Origin: Nonomuraea sp. NEAU-A123
GTDB taxonomy: Bacteria > Actinomycetota > Actinomycetes > Streptosporangiales > Streptosporangiaceae
DNA: 64,000 bases
Assembly (NCBI RefSeq): GCF_018603905.1
Contig: NZ_JAHFZZ010000019.1
Location: 1-64,000, forward strand
Reading direction: 5' to 3'
This document shows, one piece after another, positions 22,763-31,341 of this stretch (within the stretch, counting starts at the first letter, position 1; each line of letters opens with the position of its first letter). A program made the translations under genes and the position numbers. Under the pieces are notes generated by a model. The model worked only from the letters and a program-made list of their open reading frames with translations. It was not told the DNA's origin and did not search any database.

Positions 22763-23685
22763 GTCGTCACCCCCTGGCGGACCCGCGAGTCCAGGAGCGC
22801 GTAACAGGCGTCGATGACGATGTTGAGCGCGAAGATGGTGATCGCGGTCACCAGGACCGCGGCCTGCAGCACCGCGAAGTCGCGCTGCAGGATCGAGGTG
22901 ATCATCAGCTTGCCGATGCCCGGCCAGCCGAAGATGGTCTCGACGACCACGGCCCCGTTGACCAGCCCGACCGTCAGGTCGCCGGCCACGGTGAGCGCCG
23001 GCGGCGCGGCGTTGCGCAACGCGTGGCCGAAGACCACCCGCAGCTCCCCCGCGCCCTTGCTCCGGGCCACCTTGATGTACGGCGCGGACAGCGCCGTGAC
23101 CATCGCGCCACGCACCACCTGCACGAGCACGCCGAACGGCCGGATCAGCAGGGTGAGCACCGGCAGCACCCAGGCCGCCGCGCTCTCCGTGCCCGAGGTG
23201 GGCAGCCAGCCGAGTGCCACGGCGAAGACCAGGACGCCCATGATGGCGAACCAGAAGTCCGGCATGCTGGCCGCGGTCGTCGAGGTGAAGCTGGCGACCC
23301 GATCGGCCAGGGAGTTCGGCCGGTAGGCCGCCCAGCTCCCGACGACGATCGCGCCGAGGATCGCCAGGATCATCGTGGCGCCCGCCAGTTGCAGCGTCGC
23401 GGGGAACGCCCGCAGCACCGCGTCGGCGGCGGGTTCGGCGGTCCGCAGCGACTCGCCGAAGTCCAGCCGGAACACCTGCGCCAGATAGTCACCGAACTGG
23501 ACGAGCAGCGGCTGGTCGAACCCGTGCCGGGCGGCGAACTCCGCCCGCATCTCCGGAGTGGCGCTGAGGGGCAGATAGAGATTCGACGGGTCGCCGGTGA
23601 GGCGCGCCAGGTAGAACACGCCCAGGATCACGACGACCAGCGGGATCGCACTGGAGGCGATGCGACGCCGCAGGAAGGTCAGCAC
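22759..23685 (-). CDS. ABC transporter permease, DppB type
   Basis: A 308-residue permease from GTG 23685 (AAAGGA upstream). It starts MLTFLRRRIASSAIPLVVVI, as DppB proteins do, followed by the large extracytoplasmic loop (AEFAARHGFDQPLLVQFGDY). Helices follow, and the EAA-type motif lies in APYIKVARSKGAGELRVVFG. VETIFGWPGIGKLMITSILQ near the C-terminus is the classic DppB segment. It lies 11 bases after the substrate-binding gene. Confidence 0.93.
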   Translation of the reverse strand: MLTFLRRRIASSAIPLVVVILGVFYLARLTGDPSNLYLPLSATPEMRAEFAARHGFDQPLLVQFGDYLAQVFRLDFGESLRTAEPAADAVLRAFPATLQLAGATMILAILGAIVVGSWAAYRPNSLADRVASFTSTTAASMPDFWFAIMGVLVFAVALGWLPTSGTESAAAWVLPVLTLLIRPFGVLVQVVRGAMVTALSAPYIKVARSKGAGELRVVFGHALRNAAPPALTVAGDLTVGLVNGAVVVETIFGWPGIGKLMITSILQRDFAVLQAAVLVTAITIFALNIVIDACYALLDSRVRQGVTT

Positions 23686-23696
23686 ACCTGTTCCTT

Positions 23697-25256
23697 TCAG
23701 CCGGCCGGGTGCATGTCGGCGAGGCGCATCTCGTCGTTCGTGGCGGCGTTGGGCTTGTAGGTGACCTTCTTCGACAGCGCGAGGATGCCCGTCATGTGCG
23801 CCATGACCGCGTCCCGTACGACATCCTTGTTCTGGTAGTCCAGCGCCTTGGCGAACGCCGTCTGGCGCGCCTCGCCCGAGGCCTGCTCGCCGGCGGTGAT
23901 GAGGTCGTCCAGTTCGGGGGTGCCGAAGCTGCTCTGCGCGCCCTTGCTGCCGTAGATCTGGCCCATGGTGAAGGCCGCGTCACCGGCCTGGTTGCCGTGC
24001 TGGGCCTGCAGCAGGGTGGGGCCGGCGTTCTTGGGGAACGGGCGCAGCAGGTACTCCAGCCAGGCGTTCACGTCGAGCATCTGGATCTTCACCGAGAGCC
24101 CGGCCTCGTTCAGCGAGTTCTGCACGACCTCCATCGCCTCGGCGGCCTTGGGGTAGATCCCGTTCCGGCCGATGATCGTGATGGGGGTGTCCGTGGGGAC
24201 GCCGGCCGCCTTGGCCTCCGCGATCAGCTTCTTGGCCTGCGCCGCGTCGTACGGCCAGGGCTGGATCGCGGCGCTATGACCGGTCACGCCTTCGGGAACG
24301 AGCTGGCCCGCCGGCTTGCCGAGCCCGGCGAAGACCGAGGCGACGAGCCCGTCCTTGTCGATGGCGTAGTTGATCGCCTGGCGCACGCGGAGGTCGTCGA
24401 GCGGCGGCTTGGCGGCGTCGATGCGCAGGTAGGAGGTCTCGTTGTTGGGGAACTGCACGGCGGAGTCGCCGGCGCCGTCCTCGGGGGCGAGGCCGACGGC
24501 GAGGTCCGCCTCGTCGCTCTTGACCATGGCCGCGCGGATGCTGCCTTCGCCACGCCAGACGTATTCCGCCGCGGCGAACTCCGGCGCCTTGCCCCAATAC
24601 CCGGAGAACCGCTCCAGGCGCAGGCTACGGCCGGCGTCCCACTTGGCGATCTTGTAAGGGCCGGTGCCGATGGGCTCGCGGACCTTGCCGGTCGCGCTCG
24701 TGGTGGCCGGCACGATCTCGACGAAGGACAGCCGCAGCGGGAGGATCGGGTCCGGCTTGGCCGTCGTCACCTTGAGGGTCGCGTCGTCCACGGCCGTCAC
24801 CGTGAGCTTGATGCCGCCGAAGACGTAACCGTTCACGTTGCAGTCGATCTTGGAGCCGACGGCGCGGTCGATGGCGAAGGCGGCCGCCTTGGCGTCGAAG
24901 GCGGTGCCGTCGTGGAACTTCACGCCCTTGCGCAGGGTGAAGGTCCACTCGGTCGGCGCGCCCTGCTTCCACTCTGTGGCCAGCGCCGGCTGGAGCTGCC
25001 CGGTGCTCGGGTCACGCTCGGTGAGCGCCTCGGTGATGTTCGCCCGGGTGACGCGCCCGGTCGCGGTGAGGGAGGCGTCGCACGGCTCCAGCGTCGGGGG
25101 CTCTTCGGGCAACACGATACGGACGGTGTTCGCCGCGCCGGAGCCGGACGAGGGCTCCGGACCACTGTTCGCGACCGAGCAGGCGCCGGCTGACAGCAGC
25201 GTGCCGAGGGCCAAGAGGGCGGACGCCGCCTGGCGGCGGCGAGGGGTGGTGATCAT
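23697..25256 (-). CDS. ABC transporter substrate-binding lipoprotein, family 5
   Basis: A 519-residue solute-binding protein from ATG 25256 (CGGAGGAACC upstream). Signal peptide ASALLALGTLLSAGAC with Cys26 as the likely lipid-modified residue, then a Ser/Gly linker. Cluster C binding-protein landmarks are NITEALTERDPSTGQLQPAL, TEWTFTLRKGVKFHDGTAFD, GTGPYKIAKWDAGRSLRLER and VRQAINYAIDKDGLVASVF. The family binds peptides, but also nickel, opines, plant oligosaccharides and sugar acids. Here the downstream dehydratase-type neighbour and IclR-type regulator make a sugar acid plausible. It anchors on the outer face of the membrane and delivers to DppBC. Confidence 0.93.
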   Translation of the reverse strand: MITTPRRRQAASALLALGTLLSAGACSVANSGPEPSSGSGAANTVRIVLPEEPPTLEPCDASLTATGRVTRANITEALTERDPSTGQLQPALATEWKQGAPTEWTFTLRKGVKFHDGTAFDAKAAAFAIDRAVGSKIDCNVNGYVFGGIKLTVTAVDDATLKVTTAKPDPILPLRLSFVEIVPATTSATGKVREPIGTGPYKIAKWDAGRSLRLERFSGYWGKAPEFAAAEYVWRGEGSIRAAMVKSDEADLAVGLAPEDGAGDSAVQFPNNETSYLRIDAAKPPLDDLRVRQAINYAIDKDGLVASVFAGLGKPAGQLVPEGVTGHSAAIQPWPYDAAQAKKLIAEAKAAGVPTDTPITIIGRNGIYPKAAEAMEVVQNSLNEAGLSVKIQMLDVNAWLEYLLRPFPKNAGPTLLQAQHGNQAGDAAFTMGQIYGSKGAQSSFGTPELDDLITAGEQASGEARQTAFAKALDYQNKDVVRDAVMAHMTGILALSKKVTYKPNAATNDEMRLADMHPAG

Positions 25257-25301
25257 GGTTCCTCCGAAATCGCCTGCTCCGGGTGGCGGGCAGGCGACGT
25301 G

Positions 25302-26243
25302 CTATGCGACAGGCGTCGCGCTGAGAGCGGCAAGGCCGCGGTCGATGATGTGGGCGAGCTGCTCGCGGTGCTCCGGGGTGACCTGCGCCAGTGGCGAGCG
25401 GACGGGCCCGGCGGAGCGGCCGCGGATGTCCAGGCCGGCCTTGACGAGGGAGACGGCGTAGCCGGGAGTCGTATTGCGCAGTTCGGTGAGAGGGGCGTAG
25501 AACTCGCGCAGCAGGAGCTGCTGGGTCGCGTCGTCGCCGCTCTCGAACGCCTCGAAGAACGCGACGGCGACCTCCGGGACGAAGGCCAGCGTCGCCGAGG
25601 AGTAGGCGCGGGCGCCGAGGCCGGCGTAGGAGCGGGCGAAGACCTCGGCGGTCGGCATGCCGTTCAGCAGGGGGAGCCGTCCGCCGGTCGCGGTCTGAAT
25701 GAGCTGGAGCAGCTCCATGTCACCGTACCCGTCCTTCAGGGCGACGATGTTGTCCACCTCGGCGAGCTCGGCCACCGCCGCGGGGGTGAAGACGGCCGTG
25801 CCACGCTGGTAGAGGATCACGTCCAGATCCGTGGCGGCGGCCACCTCACGGTAGTGCGACACGAGCCCGGCAGACGGTCCGACCTGCAGGTACGGCGGCA
25901 GCACCAGCAGGCCGTCGGCCCCGGCGGCCCGCGCGGCACGAGCGAATTCCACTGCTGTCCGCGTGCCGCCGCCGACCCCGGCGAGCACCGGGACCGCCCC
26001 GGCCACGTGCTCGGCGGCGGCCCTGACCACCGCCTGGTGCTCGGTGCCCGTCAACGACGCCAGCTCCCCGGTCCCGCAGGCGACGAAGATCGCGGCGGGC
26101 TTCGCGGCGAGCACGTCGGTCAGGTGCGTCCTGAAGCGGGACAGGTCCACGTCCCCCGATTCCGTGAACGGCGTGACGGGGAAGGCGAGCAAGCCGGACA
26201 GGGAGGCGGCGACTCGCGTGGGAGTGGGGGACATCAACAGCAA
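25302..26243 (-). CDS. kdgD: Probable 5-dehydro-4-deoxyglucarate dehydratase (DapA/NAL superfamily)
   Basis: About 313 residues. TTG 26243 has AGAGG at good spacing; ATG 26234 is the alternative. The TIM barrel opens with GLLAFPVTPF and FVACGTGELASLTGTEH, signatures of 5-dehydro-4-deoxyglucarate dehydratases rather than of true DapA. The Schiff-base lysine is Lys170 in NIVALKDGYGD and the partner tyrosine is Tyr145 in VILYQRG; GMPTAEVFARSYAGLGARAY follows. The reaction is 5-dehydro-4-deoxy-D-glucarate to 2,5-dioxopentanoate, CO2 and water, the glucarate/galactarate route. It is the first gene of the operon that continues into the ABC transporter genes, and it is divergent from the IclR-type gene. 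Exact substrate within the superfamily is inferred. Confidence 0.8.
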   Translation of the reverse strand: MLLMSPTPTRVAASLSGLLAFPVTPFTESGDVDLSRFRTHLTDVLAAKPAAIFVACGTGELASLTGTEHQAVVRAAAEHVAGAVPVLAGVGGGTRTAVEFARAARAAGADGLLVLPPYLQVGPSAGLVSHYREVAAATDLDVILYQRGTAVFTPAAVAELAEVDNIVALKDGYGDMELLQLIQTATGGRLPLLNGMPTAEVFARSYAGLGARAYSSATLAFVPEVAVAFFEAFESGDDATQQLLLREFYAPLTELRNTTPGYAVSLVKAGLDIRGRSAGPVRSPLAQVTPEHREQLAHIIDRGLAALSATPVA

Positions 26244-26252
26244 ACCTCTTGT

Positions 26253-26283
26253 CTACATATGGAGACGGCGTCTATATTTGTAG
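26253..26283. promoter_or_regulatory. Operator-like palindrome between kdgD-type gene and iclR-type gene
   Basis: Arms CTACATATGGAGAC (26253-26266) and GTCTATATTTGTAG (26270-26283) are inverted repeats matching at 11 of 14 positions, with a 3-nt spacer. The site lies directly upstream of the dehydratase start and 46 bases before the divergent regulator, in the only AT-rich stretch of the gap. It is the likely control site of the operon. Confidence 0.6.
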
Positions 26284-26328
26284 CCGAGACATTAAGTGTG
26301 TGTTTCCGTACCCGTCAAGAGGTGGTCG

Positions 26329-26940
26329 ATGACGCAACACGTCCTGGAGTCATCGCAGCCGTCCGCCGAGACCGGCGGCGCCGGCAGCTACCGCCTCGGC
26401 ATCCGCGCGCTCCGCGCCGGGGCCTCGTACGTCGAACGGGACGACGTCGTCCAGCAGGCGCAGCCGGTGATGAACGAGCTGAACGACCAGCTCGGCGAGA
26501 CCGTCCACCTGGCCCGCCTCGACGGCGCGGAGATCGTCTACCTGGCCACCAACATCTCCCGCCGCTCCCTCACCGTCGTCAGCCGGCCCGGCCGCCGCCT
26601 GCCGTCATGGGCGACCGGGCTCGGCAAGGCGATCCTCGCCGCGCGCCCCTGGGAGGAGGTCGACGCGCTCCTGCCGGAGACCCTGGAGGCGCGCACCGTC
26701 CACACCTTCACCGACCGGCCGGCCCTGCGCGCCGAGCTCGAGGAGATCCGGCGGCGCGGCTACGCCATCGACGAACAGGAGTCGACCATCGGCCTGCGCT
26801 GTTTCGCCGTCGCCCTCGACTTCGCCGCGCCCCCGAACGAGGCCCTCAGCTGCTCCATCCCCATGGTCCGCCTCGACCCGGACCGCGAGGAGGCGATCGT
26901 GGCCGCCCTGCTCCGGGCCCGGGCGCGGATCATCCGCTGA
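26329..26940 (+). CDS. IclR-type effector-binding protein lacking the DNA-binding domain
   Basis: 203 residues from ATG 26329 with AGAGGTGG six bases upstream. From SYRLGIRALRAGASYVERDD onward the sequence is a full IclR ligand-binding domain: QLGETVHLARLDGAEIVYLA, LPSWATGLGKAILAARP, RRRGYAIDEQESTIGLRCFA and AIVAALLRARARI. In ordinary IclR proteins (about 250 residues) a winged HTH of 60-70 residues precedes the GxYRLG segment. Here only about 20 unrelated residues do. The 85 bases to the divergent gene cannot encode an HTH in any frame. Either a deletion has removed it, or this is an HTH-less ligand-binding partner. Confidence 0.75.
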   Translation: MTQHVLESSQPSAETGGAGSYRLGIRALRAGASYVERDDVVQQAQPVMNELNDQLGETVHLARLDGAEIVYLATNISRRSLTVVSRPGRRLPSWATGLGKAILAARPWEEVDALLPETLEARTVHTFTDRPALRAELEEIRRRGYAIDEQESTIGLRCFAVALDFAAPPNEALSCSIPMVRLDPDREEAIVAALLRARARIIR

Positions 26941-27618
26941 TCAGGCGCGGACGGCCGTGTCGGCCAGTTCCTTGACCCGGCCGGCGGGCACCGGGACTCC
27001 TGGGGTGTCCAAGAACCAGCGGTACGCCTCTTCTTGGCTCGTCCCCTCGGGCCGTTGCGCCGGGAAGTAGGGCTGGACGTAGACCGGCGTGCCGGGTTCG
27101 CTGCGCCAACTGTCGGCGAGCGTGCCGATGTCCACCGCGTCGTAGCCGAGGATGTCCAGCAGTCGCGCCACCCGCGCCTTGGCGGCTTCGTCGTCGCCGG
27201 CGATGGGCAGGGCGGCGCGGTCGGGGGCGCCGGAGGGGCGGGCGAGGGTGAACAGGCGGTGGAAGTCGATGTTGTTGAACGCCTTGACCACATGAGAGCC
27301 GACCAGGTGCCGCTGCACCAGGGCACTGGAGGTCAGCGTCCCGGCGTCCAACTCGGCGAGGTGGCCGTCGCGGTCCGGATAGTAGTTCATCGTGTCGATG
27401 ACGGTCTTGCCCGCCAGGGCCGTGGCGGGCAGCCGGTCGTAAGCCTTCAGCGGGATGGTCGCCACCACCAGGTCACCCGCCTGCGCGGCTTCGGCGGGCG
27501 TGGCCGCCCGTGCGTGCTCGCCGAGTTCGGCGACCAGTCCGGACAGGGCCTCGAGGCCGCGGGAGTTGCTCAGGACGACGTTCAGGCCGGCGGCGACGGC
27601 GAGGCGGGCCAGCGCGCC
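26941..27618 (-). pseudogene. NADP/F420-dependent oxidoreductase family protein missing its N-terminus
   Basis: The frame reads, from the junction, GALARLAVAAGLNVVLSNSR (near 27610-27550), then GDLVVATIPLKAYDRLPATA, GKTVIDTMNYYPDRDGHLAE and HVVKAFNNIDFHRLFTLARP. This is the family of NADPH-dependent F420 reductase-like and related NAD-binding proteins. The first dozen residues with the GxGxxG cofactor loop are absent, because the frame continues into the 5' part of an opposing TetR gene at about 27618. An internal ATG at 27468 would give 175 residues but without the Rossmann start. It should be inactive unless an alternative start fuses new residues. Confidence 0.6.
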
Positions 27619-27620
27619 CG

Positions 27621-28091
27621 GCCGCCGGGGTGTCGCGCAGCACGTTCCTGCGCTACTTCGGCAGCAAGGAGGAAGCCGTCCTCGGCGCTTTCGACACCCA
27701 GGCCGAACAGGTCGCCGACGCGCTGCGCGCCCGCCCCGCCGACGAGGACGACTGGACGGCGCTACGGCGCGCGCTCGACACGGTCATCGAGCATTACCAC
27801 CAGGACCGAGGCGGCGCTCTGGCGTTGACACACCTCGTCCGGGGCACCCCCGCCCTGTGCTCGCGGCAGTTGGAGAAGCAGCACGGCTGGTGCCCCGCCC
27901 TGGCCCAGGCCCTCGCCGAGCGCGGCGACTCCTCGCGACCCGTGACCCTGGCCCAGTCCGTACGAGCCGCCGCCGCGCTCGACTGCCTGAACGTCGCCCT
28001 CGACCACTGGACCGCCTCCGACGGTCAGCTGGACCTGGTCGACCTCCTGGACGAAGCCTTCGCCGCACTGAGCGACAGCGGACCCCGCTAG
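27621..28091 (+). pseudogene. TetR-family regulator missing its N-terminal HTH start
   Basis: The frame picks up at AAGVSRSTFLRYFGSKEEAV, the second half of a TetR HTH (recognition helix plus YF-x-SKE), and continues through a complete ligand domain (ALRRALDTVIEHYHQDRG, ALDCLNVALDHWTASDGQLD) to a stop at 28091. The usual 35-40 residues before the recognition helix (start, helix 1-2) are missing. The DNA upstream is instead the truncated 5' end of the opposing oxidoreductase gene. In intact genomes the two were presumably divergent, the TetR protein controlling the oxidoreductase. Confidence 0.65.
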
Positions 28092-28870
28092 CCGGCCACC
28101 TCGACGTTGTACTGCCGCTCGCGCAGGCGTTTGACGGCCTCGGCCGGCGCCTGCGCGTCGACCACGATGACGTCGAACTTCTCCAGCGGCGCCACCCGGT
28201 GCAGGGCCACCCGGTCGAGCTTGGTGTGGTCGACGGCGAGGATGCACCGCGTCCCCGCGGCCACCATGGCCCGCTTGACCAGCACGATCTCCTGCTCCTG
28301 GTGGAAGGCGTGCCGGTCGGAGATGGCCGAGGTGGAGACGATCACCGTGTCGGTGTTCATCGCCTCGACCGCGTCGACGCAGCCGACGCCCAGGAACGAG
28401 TCGTGCGTCGGATGGTATTCGCCGCCCAGCGCCATGAGCCGGATGCCGGGCACCGGGGCGAGCAGCTTGATCGCCTCCAGGAAGTTCGTCACCACGGTCA
28501 GCGGCGCCACCTCGGCGAGATGCCGGGCGACGGCCAGCGCGGTCGTGGAGTCGTCGATCATGACCGAGCTACCCGGCTCGATCAGCCCCACCACATACCG
28601 GGCGATCGCCTCCTTCTCCGTGTTCTGGGCCGTCAGCCGGTAGGCGATGTTGCTCTCGAAGACGCTCGACGCCTGAGCGCTGGCGCCGCCGCGGTACTTG
28701 CGCACCATGCCCTGGAGCTCGAGCTCGTCGAGATCGCGGTGCACGGTCATCACACTCACGCGGAAGACCTCCGCGAGCTCGCTCACCGAGGCGGAGCCGT
28801 GCCGCATGAGATGCTCCGCCATCGCCTGGCGCCTGGCGACTCCCCTGTCCGCGTGCTGACGTGACTTCAC
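28088..28870 (-). CDS. DeoR-family transcriptional regulator
   Basis: 260 residues from GTG 28870 (GGGAG upstream). The N-terminal DeoR HTH is RHGSASVSELAEVFRVSVMTVHRDL and LELQGMVRKYRGGA. The C-terminal sugar-phosphate-sensing domain has SVMIDDSTTALAVARHLAEV, LTVVTNFLEAIKLLAPVPGI, ALGGEYHPTHDSFLGVGCVD and CILAVDHTKLDRVALHRVAP, matching the DeoR isomerase-like fold. It is divergent from the sugar ABC operon at 29108 and probably represses it in the absence of a sugar phosphate. Its 3' end overlaps the TetR remnant by four bases. Confidence 0.92.
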   Translation of the reverse strand: MKSRQHADRGVARRQAMAEHLMRHGSASVSELAEVFRVSVMTVHRDLDELELQGMVRKYRGGASAQASSVFESNIAYRLTAQNTEKEAIARYVVGLIEPGSSVMIDDSTTALAVARHLAEVAPLTVVTNFLEAIKLLAPVPGIRLMALGGEYHPTHDSFLGVGCVDAVEAMNTDTVIVSTSAISDRHAFHQEQEIVLVKRAMVAAGTRCILAVDHTKLDRVALHRVAPLEKFDVIVVDAQAPAEAVKRLRERQYNVEVAG

Positions 28871-28920
28871 CTGCGCTCTCCCAGTTTCGACGCCAGCGCA
28901 TCGTAGCGCGGCCCACACCC

Positions 28921-28996
28921 TTGACACCCCTGCGGAACGACTCGTAGTCTCCTCGCACCTTCACAACTTCACACGATTTAACGTTAGATATAACGT
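28921..28996 (+). promoter_or_regulatory. Sigma-70-type promoter and operator dyad ahead of the sugar ABC operon
   Basis: TTGACA (28921-28926), 18-base spacer, TAGTCT (28945-28950), pointing to the substrate-binding gene. About 30 bases downstream, ACGTTA-GATA-TAACGT (28981-28996) is a perfect dyad placed to block transcription. DeoR family repressors bind such repeats, and the divergent DeoR gene makes it the natural ligand. Confidence 0.6.
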
Positions 28997-29107
28997 ACTT
29001 CACGACGACCGTTATTAAAACGTTCGCATTCGAGTCCGGCGAGCAGATCCACCCCGCCGGTGCCCTCGGGGGACCCCCCATTTCGAGTTAGACCGAGGAG
29101 ACAGAGC

Positions 29108-30412
29108 ATGACCGAGCTGCGCGATGCCAGGCTGAGCCGCGTCCAGTTCTTCCGCATGATGGGCGGTCTCGCGGTCGCCGCCGCGGCGACCGCGTGTTCG
29201 ACCAAGACGCAGTCCACCGGCTCCACCGGTCAGGGGCAGGCGTCCGCCGTCGAGCTGAGATTCGTCGGCGTGGCCGACCAGAAGGCACCGATGGACGAGC
29301 TGGTCGCGGCCTACAAGCAGGCCAAGCCCGGCGTGACGCTGGCCACCTCGTTCGCCCCTACCGACCAGGTGCAGACCTCACTGCGTACGCAGCTCGGCGC
29401 GGGCAACGCGCCCGACGTGCACGTGGTCTACCCGGGCAGCGGCAGCGCGATGTCGATGACCCAGATCGCCGGGGCCGGGCTGCTGGCCGACCTGTCCGAC
29501 CAGGCGTGGACGCAGACGATCCCGACCGGTTTCAAGCCCGCCTTCCAGAAGGACGGCAAGACCTACATCTACTCGGCCGGCTCCTCGGTCATCGGCGCGA
29601 TCTACAACAAGAAGGTGTTCCAGGAGGCCGGCATCGACGCGCCGCCGACCACCTGGACGGAGTTCCTGGCGGTCTGCGACAAGCTGAAGAAGGCCGGCAA
29701 GACGCCGATCGCACTGGGCGCGCAGACGCCGTGGGTCACCCAGCTCATCACCTACGCCCTCGTCCCCTCGACCGTGTACGCCAAGGACCCCACCTTCGAC
29801 GACAAGCAGGCGGCGGGCCAGACCAGCTTCGCCAAGTCCGGCTGGCGCGAGGCGATGGAGATGTACCTGGAGCTGCAGAAGCGCGGCTTCTTCAACGACA
29901 AGCCCAACGGCACCACCTTCGAGCAGCAGATCTCGATGGTGGCCACCGGCAAGGCGGCCATGGCCATCCAGGTGTCCGCGGTGCTGCCGGACTTCCGCAA
30001 GTCGGCGGGCAACCCCGACGACCTGTCGATGTTCCCGGTCCCCGGCGCGGACGACGCGGCCCAGGTGTGGATCCCGGCCGGCGTGGTGGTCGGCCTCGGC
30101 GCCGCCGCCAAGGGCAAGAACCTGGCCGAGGCCAAGGCGTTCATCGACTTCCTCGGCAAGCAGGAGAACATCAACCGCTGGGCCAAGGCGATCGCGGCCA
30201 TCCCGCTCACCCAGGACGCCTCCTCCAGCATCGACCCCGCGGTGCAGTCGTTCCTGCCGTTCACCAAGGACAAGGCAGTGCCGTTCATGGACCAGCGCTG
30301 GCCGAACGCCGAGGTGCAGCCGGTCCACTTCGCGGTCATCCAGGACCTGCTCGCCGGCAAGATCAAGATCGACGAGGCGTTGCAGAAGATGGACGAGGCC
30401 TACGCCAAATGA
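29108..30412 (+). CDS. Sugar ABC transporter substrate-binding lipoprotein (CUT1 type)
   Basis: 434 residues from ATG 29108 with GAGGAGA upstream. The N-terminus FFRMMGGLAVAAAATAC is a lipoprotein signal with Cys30. Family 1 landmarks are LRFVGVADQKAPMDELVAAY, TSLRTQLGAGNAPDVHVVYP, YNKKVFQEAGIDAPPTTWTE and GKAAMAIQVSAVLPDFRKSA, ending with RWPNAEVQPVHFAVIQDLLA. It binds an unidentified oligosaccharide or sugar derivative outside the membrane. The stop overlaps the first permease (ATGA). No ATPase gene is in the operon, so the shared MsiK-type ATPase of actinomycetes is presumably used. Confidence 0.93.
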   Translation: MTELRDARLSRVQFFRMMGGLAVAAAATACSTKTQSTGSTGQGQASAVELRFVGVADQKAPMDELVAAYKQAKPGVTLATSFAPTDQVQTSLRTQLGAGNAPDVHVVYPGSGSAMSMTQIAGAGLLADLSDQAWTQTIPTGFKPAFQKDGKTYIYSAGSSVIGAIYNKKVFQEAGIDAPPTTWTEFLAVCDKLKKAGKTPIALGAQTPWVTQLITYALVPSTVYAKDPTFDDKQAAGQTSFAKSGWREAMEMYLELQKRGFFNDKPNGTTFEQQISMVATGKAAMAIQVSAVLPDFRKSAGNPDDLSMFPVPGADDAAQVWIPAGVVVGLGAAAKGKNLAEAKAFIDFLGKQENINRWAKAIAAIPLTQDASSSIDPAVQSFLPFTKDKAVPFMDQRWPNAEVQPVHFAVIQDLLAGKIKIDEALQKMDEAYAK

Positions 30413-31341
30413 CCCGGCAGATGACCACGACAGCGACGCCTGTCGGACGACCCACCGCCGCGGCCGGCCGGCCGCGGCGGCGGTTCGCCGCGCTCTCGCC
30501 CTCGTGGCTGTTCGCGGCGCCCGCCCTGGTGGTGTACGCCGCCGTCGTGCTCTACCCGAGCCTGGCGGGCATGCTCTACGCCTTCACCGACTGGAGCGGC
30601 ATCGGCGCGGACAAGTCGTTCGTCGGGCTGGCGAACTTCCAGACGCTGCTGCACGACGAGCAGGCCATGGACTCGATCGGCAACACGCTGCTGCTGACCG
30701 TGGCGATCGTCGTCGTGCAGAACGGCGTGGGGCTGCTGCTCGCGCTCGGCGTGCACGCCAAGCTGAAGAGCAGGGCGCTGCTGCGGGTGATCTTCTTCGC
30801 GCCGGTCGTCGTCAGCCCGGTCATGGTGGCCTTCCTGTGGAAGTACATCTACAACCCCGACCCGTCCGCCGGGCTCAATGGGCTGCTCGGCCTGCAGATC
30901 GACTGGCTGGGCGACCCGTCGCTCGCACTGTGGTCGATCGCGGCCACGGTCGTGTGGCAGTACGCCGGCTACTCGATGGTCATCTTCCTGGCCGGGCTCG
31001 AGGGCGTGCCGCGTGAGCTGCACGAGGCGGCGATGATCGACGGCGCGGGAACGCTGCAACGCTTCCGCTACGTCACCTGGCCGCTGCTCGCCCCGGCCCT
31101 GACGATCAACCTGATGCTCTCCACGATCGGCGGTCTCAAGCTGTTCGACCAGGTCTTCGCGGCGACCAACGGCGGCCCCGGCTACGCCACCGAGACGCTG
31201 TCGACCGTGCTGTACAAGCAGGCGTTCGTGTTCGGCAAGTTCGGCTACAGCACGGCGATCGCCCTGGTGCTCGCCCTGTTCGTGGCCGCGGTGTCGCTCG
31301 TGCAGGTCTATTACCTGCGCGGCCGGGAGGTGGCCCAATGA
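30409..31341 (+). CDS. Sugar ABC transporter permease (MalF/UgpA type)
   Basis: 310 residues from ATG 30409, overlapping the binding-protein stop. Six helices are predicted, starting LSPSWLFAAPALVVYAAVVL. YAFTDWSGIGADKSFVGLAN gives the typical periplasmic loop. The EAA motif is LHEAAMIDGAGTLQRFRYVT, contacting the ATPase, and the C-terminus has GGPGYATETLSTVLYKQAFV. It forms the channel with the next gene. The longer frame extending upstream to 29194 is an overlapping shadow. Confidence 0.93.
   Translation: MTRQMTTTATPVGRPTAAAGRPRRRFAALSPSWLFAAPALVVYAAVVLYPSLAGMLYAFTDWSGIGADKSFVGLANFQTLLHDEQAMDSIGNTLLLTVAIVVVQNGVGLLLALGVHAKLKSRALLRVIFFAPVVVSPVMVAFLWKYIYNPDPSAGLNGLLGLQIDWLGDPSLALWSIAATVVWQYAGYSMVIFLAGLEGVPRELHEAAMIDGAGTLQRFRYVTWPLLAPALTINLMLSTIGGLKLFDQVFAATNGGPGYATETLSTVLYKQAFVFGKFGYSTAIALVLALFVAAVSLVQVYYLRGREVAQ

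Noticed and set aside
22473..22817. Plus-strand frame overlapping the dppC start
   Set aside because: A shadow; no start signal, no domain, and it crosses two well-supported minus-strand genes.
26041..26283. Hidden HTH exon for the IclR-type protein upstream of 26329 in another frame
   Set aside because: All three plus-strand frames were read; none shows an HTH and the stretch is coding for the divergent dehydratase up to 26243.
29194..30408. 5' extension of the first sugar permease reading through the binding-protein gene
   Set aside because: It is an Arg/Gly/Pro-rich shadow of the binding protein; the permease has its own ATGA-coupled start at 30409.
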